64,000 nt of DNA from Rhodonellum sp041748555 (GCA_041748555.1 JBGTDA010000011.1:1-64000); one strand, 5' to 3'; counted from the first letter of the stretch, positions 36,801 through 45,186 are shown. The notes: generated by a model not told the origin, from the sequence alone. Program-made: numbers and translations.

Positions 36801-37321
36801 TTTCAAATAACTTTTCCTTTAGAGGTTTTTCTGTGGGCACCCTGATCGATGTCAAAATGGGCGGGGATATTTTTGATGTCGGTACAGGCCTGGCGAGAAA
36901 AACGGGCATGTACGAGGAAACTGCCATCGGCAGGGAGGAAGGAGTCATCGGTCAGGGAGTCATGAATATTGGTTCTGACGAATCACCTGTCTTTGTTGCC
37001 AACGATGTAATCGTAGATGCAGTAACTTTTTGGAATGCGCAGAATCCTAGAACATATCATGAGGCAGGAATTTTTGACGGTTCTTATGTCAAATTCAGAG
37101 AATTGACCTTGGGCTACAGCTTTCCTCAACGGTTTTTGGGAAACAGATTTATCCAATCCTTAAAAGTTTCATTAGTCGGAAGAAACTTAGCAATCCTTTA
37201 TAAAAACCATCCCCACATGGATCCTGAAGTGGATATGAAAGGGGGTAATTCTCAGGGATTTGCTTATGGAGAAATGCCTTCCACCCGAAATATAGGCTTC
37301 AATGTCAATGTTTCTTTTTGA
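33857..37321 (+). CDS. SusC/RagA family TonB-linked outer-membrane transporter with STN domain
   Basis: 1154 residues. The signal peptide ends near VLAQA; an STN (secretin/TonB N-terminal) domain covers about 45-110; a carboxypeptidase-regulatory-like domain about 135-215 (IQGTVVDENNELIPGATIMI); a TonB-box region LSEVVVTAFGLERDKKALGY; the plug about 225-340 with GRIAGVQVTGNS and VLKGATAAALYGSRAANGV; then a 22-strand barrel ending in a terminal aromatic (NVSF). STN domains signal to FecR, so this protein both imports its ligand and reports it. The substrate is unknown; the partner SusD gene follows after 31 bp. Confidence 0.95.
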   Translation: MLNNFTRYLMVVLIVGPSVFSEVLAQATTEFAIGPDNYQKPVKNTTSAHLQELENHFKVSIAYESQLLLDEDPKMDFRANKRVSIEENLTRLFENSGLTFQKGTGNFYMLVRKTPDAVPRSISTTLSDNTPNVKVAREIQGTVVDENNELIPGATIMIKGTTKGTVTDMDGKFTLLIEDDITDVTLICSFIGYQNKEIKPGAASTLNIQLQSTDVNLSEVVVTAFGLERDKKALGYSTQSVDGEKLTEARQSNIANNLSGRIAGVQVTGNSMPGSGSHVVIRGSSSVAGNNQPLVVVDGVPLEQSASRTYGNGLSEISPDNIKEINVLKGATAAALYGSRAANGVIMVTTKDGSGAKGIGVEFNTNTTFDKPLIIPGFQNTYGGGAGYRTWYVDGRNGFDANGVRGTAGVDESWGAPMDGSLVPLWYSAPGLEPLLPQPNNYREFWQTGKSVSNNIAIAAANEQGNFRLSIGRLDQQSIMDNNDYYRNNFKLNSGYKFTPNLQVTISAEYVKSGADNRGYASGQEFIWSHRHTDFNKLRNWRDYYDVQKETFRPGDDYPYANWQHEYFSNPYFLQEFYTKANEKDRLLGSIAINYNLNDNFSIMARSGTDFWSDTRMNVNGVERTKNNVRILGAYQEIVMRSQETNNDVILTFDKNVTEKFSLKVQAGGINRSNYYKRNQVNVGELTIDGLYNLGNYASPVTPSSEIRKQEVNSLFGAAQIGFNNYLFVDITGRNDWSSTLPINANSFFYPSAALSAVLTDMIDFRSDILSFAKIRGSWAQVGNDADPYKLNQVFQSEGLWAGSTPTYSAFSEISNTNLKPEITTGKELGVDMRFLKGRLGLDFTYYHQSTVNQILAVSISTASGYVSQILNAGQITNEGVELMVYGTPIASPSGFTWETNFNFARNRNKVVELAEGLENYILGTQNSLTSEARVGQPYGTLYGRRYLRSPEGQLIYRNGLPVLEDGTFSLGNVQPDWIGGFSNNFSFRGFSVGTLIDVKMGGDIFDVGTGLARKTGMYEETAIGREEGVIGQGVMNIGSDESPVFVANDVIVDAVTFWNAQNPRTYHEAGIFDGSYVKFRELTLGYSFPQRFLGNRFIQSLKVSLVGRNLAILYKNHPHMDPEVDMKGGNSQGFAYGEMPSTRNIGFNVNVSF

Positions 37322-37352
37322 TCAATAAGACCTTATTTAAACAATTAATCAA

Positions 37353-38819
37353 ATGAAAAAAATATACTATTTATTCAGCATTTGCATTGGGATGGGATTG
37401 CTTTCCACGCAGTCCTGTACGGAAGGATTCGAGGAACTCAATACTGATCCCAATAATCCGATTGCCATTTCCCCTGCTTTACTGCTTCCCAATGCCATCC
37501 AGACAACGGTTGATAGATATTGGGGCCACAGTACCCGCTATCAACGGTTAAATATCGATGCGGCCATGTGTTGGGTGCAGCATTTATCCAGAAACATCTA
37601 TATCAACGCAGAAGGAGACAGCTATGAAATCCCCTTGACAATTGCCTCAGCCACCTGGGACAATGTTTATACCAATGCATTGGTCAACTTTGAAAGTGTC
37701 ATCATCTTATCACAACCCGATGGTGCTTTTCCGAATCCAAACTACACAGGAATAGCTTTGACGATGCGCTCTTTTGCATTTGCCTATCTCGCTGACGTGT
37801 TCGGACCGATTCCCTATTCCGAGGCCCTAAAAGGCACAGCCGAGGAAAGAATCAATTCACCTGTCTATGATGATCTGGAGACTGTATATGCAGGTTTATT
37901 GAATGATTTGGAACTTGCTAACGAAAGACTTGTCGTCGGTGGACCTGCCGTTGCCGGCGATATCCTATTCAATGGGGACATCCTGAAATGGAAGAAATTC
38001 GCGAATTCTCTAAGGTTGAGATTGGCCAACAGACAGGCTGCAATGAAACCCGGGACTTCCAGACCCATAATGGCGGAAATCTTGGGCGACCCGGGCACCT
38101 TTCCTGTTTTTACCAACAATATGGATTTTGCGGAGCTTAACCACCTCGATGTAATTGGCAGCAGAAACAAGATGTTTGATGTTTTTTCCACAAGATCTGA
38201 CTGGAACATCAGCAGTACCTTGATTGACAAATTACTGGCTTTGGAAGATCCACGAATTACGGTATATGCTCAACCTTTGGAAGACGGCAGCTATGCGGGT
38301 CTGCCAAATGGACTGACTGATGCAGCCGCAGGCACGTTCAATGCCTCCCGAATCGGAACCAAATTCTTAAGTCCAACAGCTCCCAGTGTTTTGATGACTT
38401 ATTCCGAATTGCTTTTTATAAAAGCTGAAGCTGCATTGGAGGGAGATATCGAGGGTGATGCTGAACAGTTATTGGCAGATGCGATAGCGGCTTCATTTGA
38501 ACAACACGCTTTGACAATGCCGATGGATTATATGGAGAAATTAGGAGCGGTGGACAAGGAGACCATTCTGACCCAAAAGTGGATCGCTCTCTTTGGGCAG
38601 GGTGTAGAAGCCTGGACAGAATATCGGCGAACCGGCTTTCCTGTCATGCCTGAACAACATCCCAATTCAGTATTCAGCAATGAGGGTGTGCTTCCAACCA
38701 GATTGGAATATCCTATCTCCGAATATTCCCTCAACCGGGATAACCTTGAAGAAGGACTAAGGAAACTTGGCGGAGATGACAACATGAGAGCACCACTCTG
38801 GTGGGCAGAAAATCAATAA
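37353..38819 (+). CDS. SusD/RagB family surface lipoprotein (SusD-like 2 type)
   Basis: 488 residues with a lipoprotein signal (Cys in STQSCTEGFEELNTDPNNP). The sequence follows the SusD-like_2 group rather than classical SusD: IAISPALLLPNAIQTTVDRY, AYLADVFGPIPYSEALKG, GDILFNGDILKWKKFANSLR, MTYSELLFIKAEAAL and QKWIALFGQGVEAWTEYRRTG. These proteins form the lid over the SusC barrel and capture the ligand. This subgroup is often tied to peptides or amino-acid-like ligands as well as glycans (family knowledge), which fits an aminotransferase gene in the same operon. Confidence 0.93.
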   Translation: MKKIYYLFSICIGMGLLSTQSCTEGFEELNTDPNNPIAISPALLLPNAIQTTVDRYWGHSTRYQRLNIDAAMCWVQHLSRNIYINAEGDSYEIPLTIASATWDNVYTNALVNFESVIILSQPDGAFPNPNYTGIALTMRSFAFAYLADVFGPIPYSEALKGTAEERINSPVYDDLETVYAGLLNDLELANERLVVGGPAVAGDILFNGDILKWKKFANSLRLRLANRQAAMKPGTSRPIMAEILGDPGTFPVFTNNMDFAELNHLDVIGSRNKMFDVFSTRSDWNISSTLIDKLLALEDPRITVYAQPLEDGSYAGLPNGLTDAAAGTFNASRIGTKFLSPTAPSVLMTYSELLFIKAEAALEGDIEGDAEQLLADAIAASFEQHALTMPMDYMEKLGAVDKETILTQKWIALFGQGVEAWTEYRRTGFPVMPEQHPNSVFSNEGVLPTRLEYPISEYSLNRDNLEEGLRKLGGDDNMRAPLWWAENQ

Positions 38820-38843
38820 ACAACATTCAAAAAACTGACAATC

Positions 38844-39287
38844 ATGAAAAAATCAAACTATAAATTATCAGCGCTATACTTAGTGGTAAGTTTACTTCTG
38901 GCCCAGGCCTGTGTGGATGCAGAGGATCTTGTTACACCCAAAGTTGCCAGCCCTGTACTGGTTCTGCTATCAGGAAATGTTTTTTCGGCAACTGCTCCTG
39001 TCACGGTAAGTTCTACATTTTTAAAGCTGGATAAAACCCATATTCTGGACCATACTCGAGGGATCGATTCCATCCCGGTCTCCAATCTTACCATTAGTGT
39101 GATGGTGGATAACACGTCTGAAATTTCTTCCCTCAAAACCAACAACCTTGGTAAAGCGCAATTTGCAGCCAGCTGGGCAGAATTAGGATTGCAGGATGCA
39201 AGTGCGGGTGATCAAGTCAGACTGGAATTTGTCGGTGAGTACAAAAACATTCCCTTTCGGAAATACCATACCGTCAGGGTCAACTAA
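38844..39287 (+). CDS. Small lipoprotein of unknown function in the SusCD operon
   Basis: 147 residues. The signal MKKSNYKLSALYLVVSLLLAQAC ends in a Cys lipobox (AQAC). The mature part looks like a single beta-sandwich (Ig-like) domain: SATAPVTVSSTFLKLDKTHI, LTISVMVDNTSEISSLKTNN, FAASWAELGLQDASAGDQV and a last strand RKYHTVRVN. It is probably a surface or periplasmic accessory binding protein. It is 25 bp from susD and 98 bp before the aminotransferase gene. No known family was recognised. Confidence 0.75.
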   Translation: MKKSNYKLSALYLVVSLLLAQACVDAEDLVTPKVASPVLVLLSGNVFSATAPVTVSSTFLKLDKTHILDHTRGIDSIPVSNLTISVMVDNTSEISSLKTNNLGKAQFAASWAELGLQDASAGDQVRLEFVGEYKNIPFRKYHTVRVN

Positions 39288-39385
39288 TCTTTGCCTTAAA
39301 TAAAAAAAATCCAGCCTGAATATCAGCTTCACTTAAAACTTCATAAATCAAGTAAATCATACACAACCTCTTAATTAATCAAGCC

Positions 39386-40552
39386 ATGTTAAAAAAAATC
39401 AACAGAAGAAATTGGATCAAATCAAGTGTATTGGCAGTCGGAAGTGTGGCCATGGCCCCAATGATGGGTTATACTATTAACAAAGGCACAATTCTTCAAC
39501 CCGCCGGAAGGTTCAGCGAACAATTACCTGATTTCAAATTTGATGAGACAAAATTGATGGCAAGATTATCTGCCAATGAAAATCCTTACGGCCCGGCTCC
39601 AAAAGTAATACAAGCTATCAGCGATGCAGTAGCCACAGGCAACCGTTATGGCCACGGAGATGCTGCCATTTTGATTAAGATGATTGCCGAAAAGGAGGGC
39701 GTTACTCCTGAACATATCATGTTAGGTCCCGGATCAACAGATTTGCTGGAGAAAACCGCTATTGTAAGGTTCAAAGAAGGTGGAAATATTGTTTCCGCTG
39801 ATCCGGCTTACATGTCCCTGATCAATACTGCCAAATCCTTAGGAGGATCTTGGAAGCCTGTCCCCCTTACAATGGATTATGCCCACGATCTGGATAATAT
39901 GGAGAAGGCAGTTGATACAGACACAAAGCTGGTATACATCTGCAATCCTAATAATCCCACAGGTTCGATTACTGATCCTGCTAAGCTAAAAGCATTTTGC
40001 TCGAAGGTTTCCACCAAGACACCGATTTTTGTGGATGAAGCTTATCTTGAGTTTTTGGAAAATCCCGAAACCCATTCTATGGTAGGCTTAGTCGCCGAAG
40101 GCAAGGATGTAATCGTAGCCAGAACCTTCAGTAAAATTCACGGAATGGCAGGTTTGCGGATCGGATATATTGTTGCCACTCCGGAACGTATCAAAAGTAT
40201 CACTAGCATGGTGAGAAGTACAATGGGGCTTTGCGTGACTTCCATAAAAGGAGCCATTGCAAGTATGCAGGAAGGGAAGTTCATGGCAGATTGCCGGAAG
40301 ATGAACACCGAATGCAGGGATTATGTGAAAACCGAGATTTCGGCATTGAGCTATGACATCATTCCTTCACATACTAGCTTCCTTATTTTCCCAATCCAAA
40401 TGGAAGGAAAACAATTCTTAAAATCGATGTATGACGGGGGAGTAGGAGTAAAGGTTTTCACCATAGATGACAAGCCGTGGTGTAGAGTAAGCATGGGCAC
40501 TATGGAAGAGATGCAGCTCTTCGTCAATACCTTCAAAAAAGTCACCGTCTAA
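39386..40552 (+). CDS. Tat-exported histidinol-phosphate-aminotransferase-like PLP enzyme
   Basis: 388 residues. The N-terminus has a twin-arginine signal (NRRNWIKSSVLAVGSVAMAP), so the folded, cofactor-loaded enzyme should be sent to the periplasm. The mature part (about 50-388) is a HisC-type class II aminotransferase: MARLSANENPYGPAPKVI, MLGPGSTDLLEKTAIV, YICNPNNPTGSITDP, IFVDEAYLEFLENPE, and the PLP lysine in RTFSKIHGMAGLRIGYI. All catalytic elements look intact. True HisC is cytoplasmic and is encoded at 19465, so this is not the histidine enzyme. Sandwiched between uptake genes and a permease gene (13 bp downstream), it probably transaminates an imported amino compound; the substrate is unknown. 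Confidence 0.9.
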   Translation: MLKKINRRNWIKSSVLAVGSVAMAPMMGYTINKGTILQPAGRFSEQLPDFKFDETKLMARLSANENPYGPAPKVIQAISDAVATGNRYGHGDAAILIKMIAEKEGVTPEHIMLGPGSTDLLEKTAIVRFKEGGNIVSADPAYMSLINTAKSLGGSWKPVPLTMDYAHDLDNMEKAVDTDTKLVYICNPNNPTGSITDPAKLKAFCSKVSTKTPIFVDEAYLEFLENPETHSMVGLVAEGKDVIVARTFSKIHGMAGLRIGYIVATPERIKSITSMVRSTMGLCVTSIKGAIASMQEGKFMADCRKMNTECRDYVKTEISALSYDIIPSHTSFLIFPIQMEGKQFLKSMYDGGVGVKVFTIDDKPWCRVSMGTMEEMQLFVNTFKKVTV

Positions 40553-40565
40553 TAATCTTTATCTT

Positions 40566-41705
40566 ATGAGTATAGCATTACAAAAAACCCTATCTCTTTT
40601 ACTTTTGATTGTTATAGGCTTTCTTATAAAGCAAAAACTTTTAAAAGAAGATCAGAAGAAGGGCCTTAAGACTATCATTCTGGATATTGCCTTACCTGCG
40701 ATGATTTTTGTTGCCTTGTTGAAAATTGAAGTTAATCCGGATCTTTTGATTTTACCCGTTTTAGCATTGATTTTCAACGTGTTAATGCTAGGCGTTGTCA
40801 GATATGTTATGCCTGTTTTCGGAGTAGAGGCAAATACTCCGGCTATGCGAACCTTGATGTTGTTGTTGCCTTCTTTGGCCCCCGGGTTATCCTGCTTTCC
40901 TTTTCTGGTAGAATACCTTGGAGATGATGTGTTGGCCTGGGCGGCTTTAGCGGATATTGGAAACAAACTGTTCGTGTTGTTGTTTGCATATCTTCTGGCC
41001 ATGAACTGGTTTTACAAAACTCATCAGCTGGAAGCCCGATCAAATGGCCAAAAAATCAAGGAATTGCTTTTGGCTATGTTAAAAGAACCTATTAATATGG
41101 TGATGGTGGTGGCTATTATACTGCTGAGTTTTGGAATCAATCTTGAGAAAATGCCAATATTCCTTAGCGAAGCCATTATCATGATGAAGAATATGATGAC
41201 ACCACTGGTGTTGCTGTTCATTGGTGTAGCGGTGATTTTCAAATGGGATCAGCTAAAGATGATTACTTCCCTATTGATTTTCAGGGCGGGGATTACCTTC
41301 CTTCTGAGCGGTCTCTTTATTTGGCTGGTTCCTTTACCATCCGAAGCGGCAATCCTTCTGGCAGTGGTCTTCCCGCAAAGTGCCTGTAGTTTTTGGCCTT
41401 TCGCACACATGTCTGCGATCAGAGCAATGGAAAGAAACAACACATCAATTCCGGAGGATCAAATGACTTTTGATCTGGAATTGGGTATCAATGTTCTGGC
41501 TGTTTCTTTACCTTTCAGCACTTTGTTGATTCTGGGCGTATTTACATCAGGAACTTATTTTCTGAATCCTTATCATGTTTTGCTAATTGGGTTTATTTTG
41601 GTAGCTGTTTCAGCCATTCCAAAATCAGTGGAATATATTAGAAACAGTGAATTTTCTTGGGAATCTTTTACTAAAAAAGAGTTAAACGACAGTTCAGCTG
41701 ATTGA
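40566..41705 (+). CDS. AEC (auxin efflux carrier) family permease
   Basis: A 379-residue polytopic membrane protein with about ten helices, beginning ALQKTLSLLLLIVIGFLIKQ and carrying the AEC pattern: TIILDIALPAMIFVALLKIE in the first half, then EPINMVMVVAIILLSFGINL, NMMTPLVLLFIGVAVIF, FPQSACSFWPFAHMSA. AEC proteins move small organic acids and related anions across the inner membrane. Placed as the last gene after a periplasmic aminotransferase, it could import the 2-oxo acid or amino product. A terminator hairpin follows 53 bp later. Confidence 0.86.
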   Translation: MSIALQKTLSLLLLIVIGFLIKQKLLKEDQKKGLKTIILDIALPAMIFVALLKIEVNPDLLILPVLALIFNVLMLGVVRYVMPVFGVEANTPAMRTLMLLLPSLAPGLSCFPFLVEYLGDDVLAWAALADIGNKLFVLLFAYLLAMNWFYKTHQLEARSNGQKIKELLLAMLKEPINMVMVVAIILLSFGINLEKMPIFLSEAIIMMKNMMTPLVLLFIGVAVIFKWDQLKMITSLLIFRAGITFLLSGLFIWLVPLPSEAAILLAVVFPQSACSFWPFAHMSAIRAMERNNTSIPEDQMTFDLELGINVLAVSLPFSTLLILGVFTSGTYFLNPYHVLLIGFILVAVSAIPKSVEYIRNSEFSWESFTKKELNDSSAD

Positions 41706-41757
41706 TGATAAAATGTAATATTTCAGGTATTTATAAATGATTGAATTAATTTAAAAT

Positions 41758-41783
41758 TCCCGGGTTAAACCTGGGATTTTTTT
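41758..41783 (+). terminator. Intrinsic terminator of the SusCD/aminotransferase operon
   Basis: TCCCGGG pairs with CCTGGGA (one G-U) around TTAAA, followed by seven T residues. It marks the end of the operon that begins with the sigma factor at 32025 or with susC. Confidence 0.8.
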
Positions 41784-41849
41784 ATGTGGTACAGGAATAC
41801 TTTCAAAAAATTTTGGCATCAAATTAACCTTTGGTCGGAAATAATCCTT

Positions 41850-42242
41850 TTATTTTCCCCAGATTCCGTAAGGAACAATTTCCAGTACATGACCAAAAGG
41901 ATCATCAAAATAAAAGCTCTTCAGGTTTTTTTTCCAACCTTGTTCATGGGTAATCTTTATCCCGTTTTCCAATAATTCCATCTTCGTTTTTAGATAATCT
42001 TTTCCAGTAACCTCAAAGGCAATATGTTGTTTTCCCCTGGCAAAATGTGGGGGAAGTTCAATTTCCTTTTGGGTTACCTCAGGCAAAAAACACAACAATA
42101 CCGAAGTGCCGCATCTGAAAAAAATATGCCTTCCGTCAACCTTTGAAATTACAGGCATATCCAGGATTTTACCATAAAAATGTTCGGCCAGATCCAGGTC
42201 CGAAATGTATAAGCAGGTTTCTTTTATTTGGGTATATCTCAT
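41850..42242 (-). CDS. VOC (glyoxalase) superfamily protein
   Basis: 130 residues with the paired beta-alpha-beta-beta-beta fold: IKETCLYISDLDLAEHFYGK, HIFFRCGTSVLLCFLP, HIAFEVTGKDYLKTKMEL, and SFYFDDPFGHVLEIVPYG, whose Glu is the usual last metal ligand. His, Asp and Glu residues fit a metal-dependent member, but the reaction is unknown; fosfomycin-resistance-like or lactoylglutathione-lyase-like roles are possible. Convergent with the AEC permease operon. Confidence 0.86.
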   Translation of the reverse strand: MRYTQIKETCLYISDLDLAEHFYGKILDMPVISKVDGRHIFFRCGTSVLLCFLPEVTQKEIELPPHFARGKQHIAFEVTGKDYLKTKMELLENGIKITHEQGWKKNLKSFYFDDPFGHVLEIVPYGIWGK

Positions 42243-42410
42243 ACATTAAATTAAAAAAGCCTTTGATCGTATCCTAGGTTAAAGTTTTAGGAAGATAAAT
42301 TCCTTTTTTAAATATTGTTTTGATTGGGATGAAAGGTAGGAGGGGAATTGAACCATAACACTAGTTGATTTTCTACTGGATAAATATTAATTTGGGATAA
42401 ATATCAAAAT

Positions 42411-42542
42411 ATGAACCCTAGATACTTTTATTGGCCATTTTTCTCTTTTGTATTTTTTATTTTTCAATCCAGTTATCATCCAAATCATCCGGATATCTCT
42501 GAGGATCTGAAGTTCCAGTTAATTGCAATTAAGAAACCTTGA
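42411..42542 (+). CDS. Possible small secreted or membrane peptide
   Basis: A 43-codon frame beginning MNPRYFYWPFFSFVFFIFQS, then a hydrophilic tail ending in LIAIKKP. The N-terminus looks like a signal peptide or short membrane helix. No ribosome site is clear and no homology was recognised. It lies in a 312-bp gap (42243-42554) that otherwise shows nothing. It could be chance. Confidence 0.25.
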   Translation: MNPRYFYWPFFSFVFFIFQSSYHPNHPDISEDLKFQLIAIKKP

Positions 42543-42554
42543 CACCTTTATTTA

Positions 42555-43610
42555 TCAGTCATTGTTTTCCAGATAAAAAGAGCTCAGAATATAATTCAAT
42601 TGTTCGTATTCTATCAAAAACGCATCGTGGCCATAAGGTGAATTGATTTCCCGATACGTTCCCCTTTGCACATGTTGAGCAATAAATTGGGATTCCTCTT
42701 TCAGAAAAAGCAGGTCCCGATCCACGCCGATGGCCAAAACCTTAGAGGATATTTCTGATAGGGCCTTTTCCACCCCACCTCTTCCTCTCCCGAGATCATG
42801 ACTGTCCATCGTCTTCGAAAGTACCCAATAGGAGAGGGCGTTGAACCGATTTGACAATTTTTGGCCCTGATAGCGGAGATAGGAGCTGATTCTGTACTGA
42901 TCTGTTTTTTCGGAATTATCAGCTTGATTTTTGGAAAAATTTTCAGGATGGCGATATGAAATCATTGCGATAGCCCGTGCGGCCTCCAAACCTTTCTTTC
43001 CAGCTTTTGGATCTTGCTGCCCCCAAGTTGAATCCGATTCAATAGCCATTCTTTGGGTTTCATTGAATCCGATCGTCCAAGGAGAAGTTTTTGCATTCGA
43101 TGCCAGAATAATGGTATTCCTGACTTTTTCCTGAAGTGTATAAGCCCACTCTACAGCGACCTGACCACCAAGCGAACCTCCAATAATGGTGTTGATGCTT
43201 GAAATACCCAAGTGGATGCGAAGGAGATCCAAAGACCTGGCCATATCCTTAGTTGTCAGATTTGGAAAATCATAATAATAAGGTTTTCCGGTTATTGGAT
43301 TTGCTGAAAGGGGCTGGGTGGATCCATAGCAGGAACCCAATAGATTGGCACAGACAATAAAATGTTTGGTGGGATCATAAAATTTATCTTCACCAACCAA
43401 TCCACTCCACCAAATATGAACATTTGTATCACCTGTAAGCGCATGAATAACCCAGATTACACTGTCTTTGGCAGTAGTCAAATGTCCCTGTGTGGAAAAA
43501 CTCAATTCAAAACCGGGAAGTTTCTCGCCTGACTCAAGTTCAAAAATCTCTTCATGCTTATAAATTTCATGAGCCATATCGATAATCAGGTAAGGACTTT
43601 TTAAATTCAT
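42555..43610 (-). CDS. metX: Homoserine O-acetyltransferase MetX
   Basis: A 351-residue alpha/beta-hydrolase-fold acyltransferase. Signatures: IWVIHALTGDTNVHIWW, NLLGSCYGSTQPLSANP, the nucleophile elbow GGSLGGQVAVEWAY, the acid region AIGVDRDLLF and the catalytic His in NSPYGHDAFLIEYEQL. It activates homoserine for methionine synthesis using acetyl-CoA (or succinyl-CoA; the acyl donor cannot be fixed here). It is downstream of metY and shares its SAM riboswitch, provided transcription reads through the hairpin at 43722. Confidence 0.94.
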   Translation of the reverse strand: MNLKSPYLIIDMAHEIYKHEEIFELESGEKLPGFELSFSTQGHLTTAKDSVIWVIHALTGDTNVHIWWSGLVGEDKFYDPTKHFIVCANLLGSCYGSTQPLSANPITGKPYYYDFPNLTTKDMARSLDLLRIHLGISSINTIIGGSLGGQVAVEWAYTLQEKVRNTIILASNAKTSPWTIGFNETQRMAIESDSTWGQQDPKAGKKGLEAARAIAMISYRHPENFSKNQADNSEKTDQYRISSYLRYQGQKLSNRFNALSYWVLSKTMDSHDLGRGRGGVEKALSEISSKVLAIGVDRDLLFLKEESQFIAQHVQRGTYREINSPYGHDAFLIEYEQLNYILSSFYLENND

Positions 43611-43721
43611 TTCTTTTCATTAACCACGATCATATTAGAATCTTGAGGATGCAAACCTTAATTATGGGATTCAGCGGGTTTTTGGTTCCAAAAGAATTCA
43701 ATTAATTTTGAGAGAGTTAAT

Positions 43722-43746
43722 GTGCCCCATCATATAGATAGGGCAC
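43722..43746 (-). terminator. Hairpin between metY and metX (attenuator or processing site)
   Basis: In the minus-strand transcript GTGCCCTATC pairs with GATGGGGCAC (one G-U) around a 5-nt loop, 6 bp after the metY stop. No U run follows, so it is more likely a partial terminator or mRNA stabiliser that sets the metX:metY ratio. Confidence 0.45.
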
Positions 43747-43752
43747 TTTGGA

Positions 43753-45060
43753 TTATTTGATTTTATCAAATGCTTGTTCCAGGTCTGCTTTGATGTCATC
43801 GATATGTTCGATACCCGCAGAAATTCTTAACTGCGTAGGTGTCACGCCGGCCGCCAATTGTTCTTCCTCGGATAATTGTTGATGAGTGGTGGCCGCAGGT
43901 TGGATGATCAGCGTTTTTGCATCCCCTACATTGGCAAGGTGCGAAATAAGCTCCAGACTGTTTATAAAGGTGGAAGCACTTTCTTTTTCTCCTTTTAATT
44001 CGAAGCTCAAGACTCCGCCAAAGCCATTTTTAAGGTATTTTTGAGCCAGAGAATTATAGGGAGATGATTCCAAACCGGGATAATTTACCTTTTGCACCTG
44101 CTCATGGTTTTCCAGCCATTTTGCAAGCTCCAAAGCATTATCAACCGTTCTTTGCACCCTAAGGGAAAGGGTTTCGAGTCCCTGAAGTAACAGGAATGAA
44201 TTGAACGGACTCAATGAAGGGCCAAAATCCCTCAGTCCTTCTACACGTGCCCGGATTGCGAAAGCAATATTTGGCAGACCAAGGGGATTGTTTTCACCAA
44301 AAACTTCCCAGAATTTCAAACCATGATATCCTTCTGATGGCTCGGTAAACTGTGGGAATTTGCCGTTGGCCCAATTGAAATTACCGGCATCCACAAGGAC
44401 GCCCCCAATGGAAGTACCGTGTCCGCCGATCCATTTGGTTGCAGAGGAGGTTACGATGTTGGCTCCATGGTCAATCGGCTTGAAAAGAAAACCGGCAGCT
44501 CCGAAGGTGTTATCCACGATCAAAGGAATGTTGTTCTTTTTGGCTATTGCAGCTATGGCTTCAAAATCCGGTATATTGAATTCGGGATTGCCGATTGTCT
44601 CCAGATATATTGCTTTGGATCTGTCATCGATCAGTTTCTCAAACTCCTCGGGTTGGTTTCCTTTGGCAAACCGGGCCTCAATACCGATCCTTTTGAATGA
44701 AACTTTGAATTGATTGTATGTTCCTCCATAAAGAAATGAAGTAGAGACAAAATTATCTCCCGTCTGAAGGATGTTATTCAGCGCAAGAAACTGCGCCGCT
44801 TGTCCGGAGGCTGTGGCCAAAGCCGCCACACCGCCTTCCAGAGCTGCAATTCGCTGTTCAAAAACATCAGTAGTTGGATTCATGATCCTGGTATAGATAT
44901 TTCCAAATTCCTTTAAGGCAAAAAGGTTAGCTCCATGTTCGGCAGAATTAAAAACATAGGAAGTTGTTTGATAAATTGGAACAGCTCTTGAATTCGTCGT
45001 TGAATCGGGAGTTTGTCCGGCGTGTAGTTGCAGAGTTTCGAATCGATAATTTTTTGACAT
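43753..45060 (-). CDS. metY: O-acetylhomoserine sulfhydrylase MetY
   Basis: A 435-residue Cys/Met-metabolism PLP enzyme. Signatures: TLQLHAGQTPDSTTNSRAVP, YTRIMNPTTDVFEQRIAALE, GTYNQFKVSFKRIGIEARF, VDNTFGAAGFLFKPIDHGAN, the PLP lysine in TSSATKWIGGHGTSIGG and the late SAGIEHIDDIKADLEQAF. Its length matches MetY rather than shorter MetB/MetC. It makes homocysteine directly from O-acetylhomoserine and sulfide (or related thiols). It is controlled by the SAM-I riboswitch 210 nt upstream. Confidence 0.95.
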   Translation of the reverse strand: MSKNYRFETLQLHAGQTPDSTTNSRAVPIYQTTSYVFNSAEHGANLFALKEFGNIYTRIMNPTTDVFEQRIAALEGGVAALATASGQAAQFLALNNILQTGDNFVSTSFLYGGTYNQFKVSFKRIGIEARFAKGNQPEEFEKLIDDRSKAIYLETIGNPEFNIPDFEAIAAIAKKNNIPLIVDNTFGAAGFLFKPIDHGANIVTSSATKWIGGHGTSIGGVLVDAGNFNWANGKFPQFTEPSEGYHGLKFWEVFGENNPLGLPNIAFAIRARVEGLRDFGPSLSPFNSFLLLQGLETLSLRVQRTVDNALELAKWLENHEQVQKVNYPGLESSPYNSLAQKYLKNGFGGVLSFELKGEKESASTFINSLELISHLANVGDAKTLIIQPAATTHQQLSEEEQLAAGVTPTQLRISAGIEHIDDIKADLEQAFDKIK

Positions 45061-45186
45061 GGTTAAATTGGTTTATGGGATAAAGATTTATTTAAAAGAA
45101 CGGTTAAAAGTAAAACTGCATTTGCAGGAATATCAGGGACGAATAAAGTAGTTAAAATGCTTGAATTCATCAGTTACACAACAATG

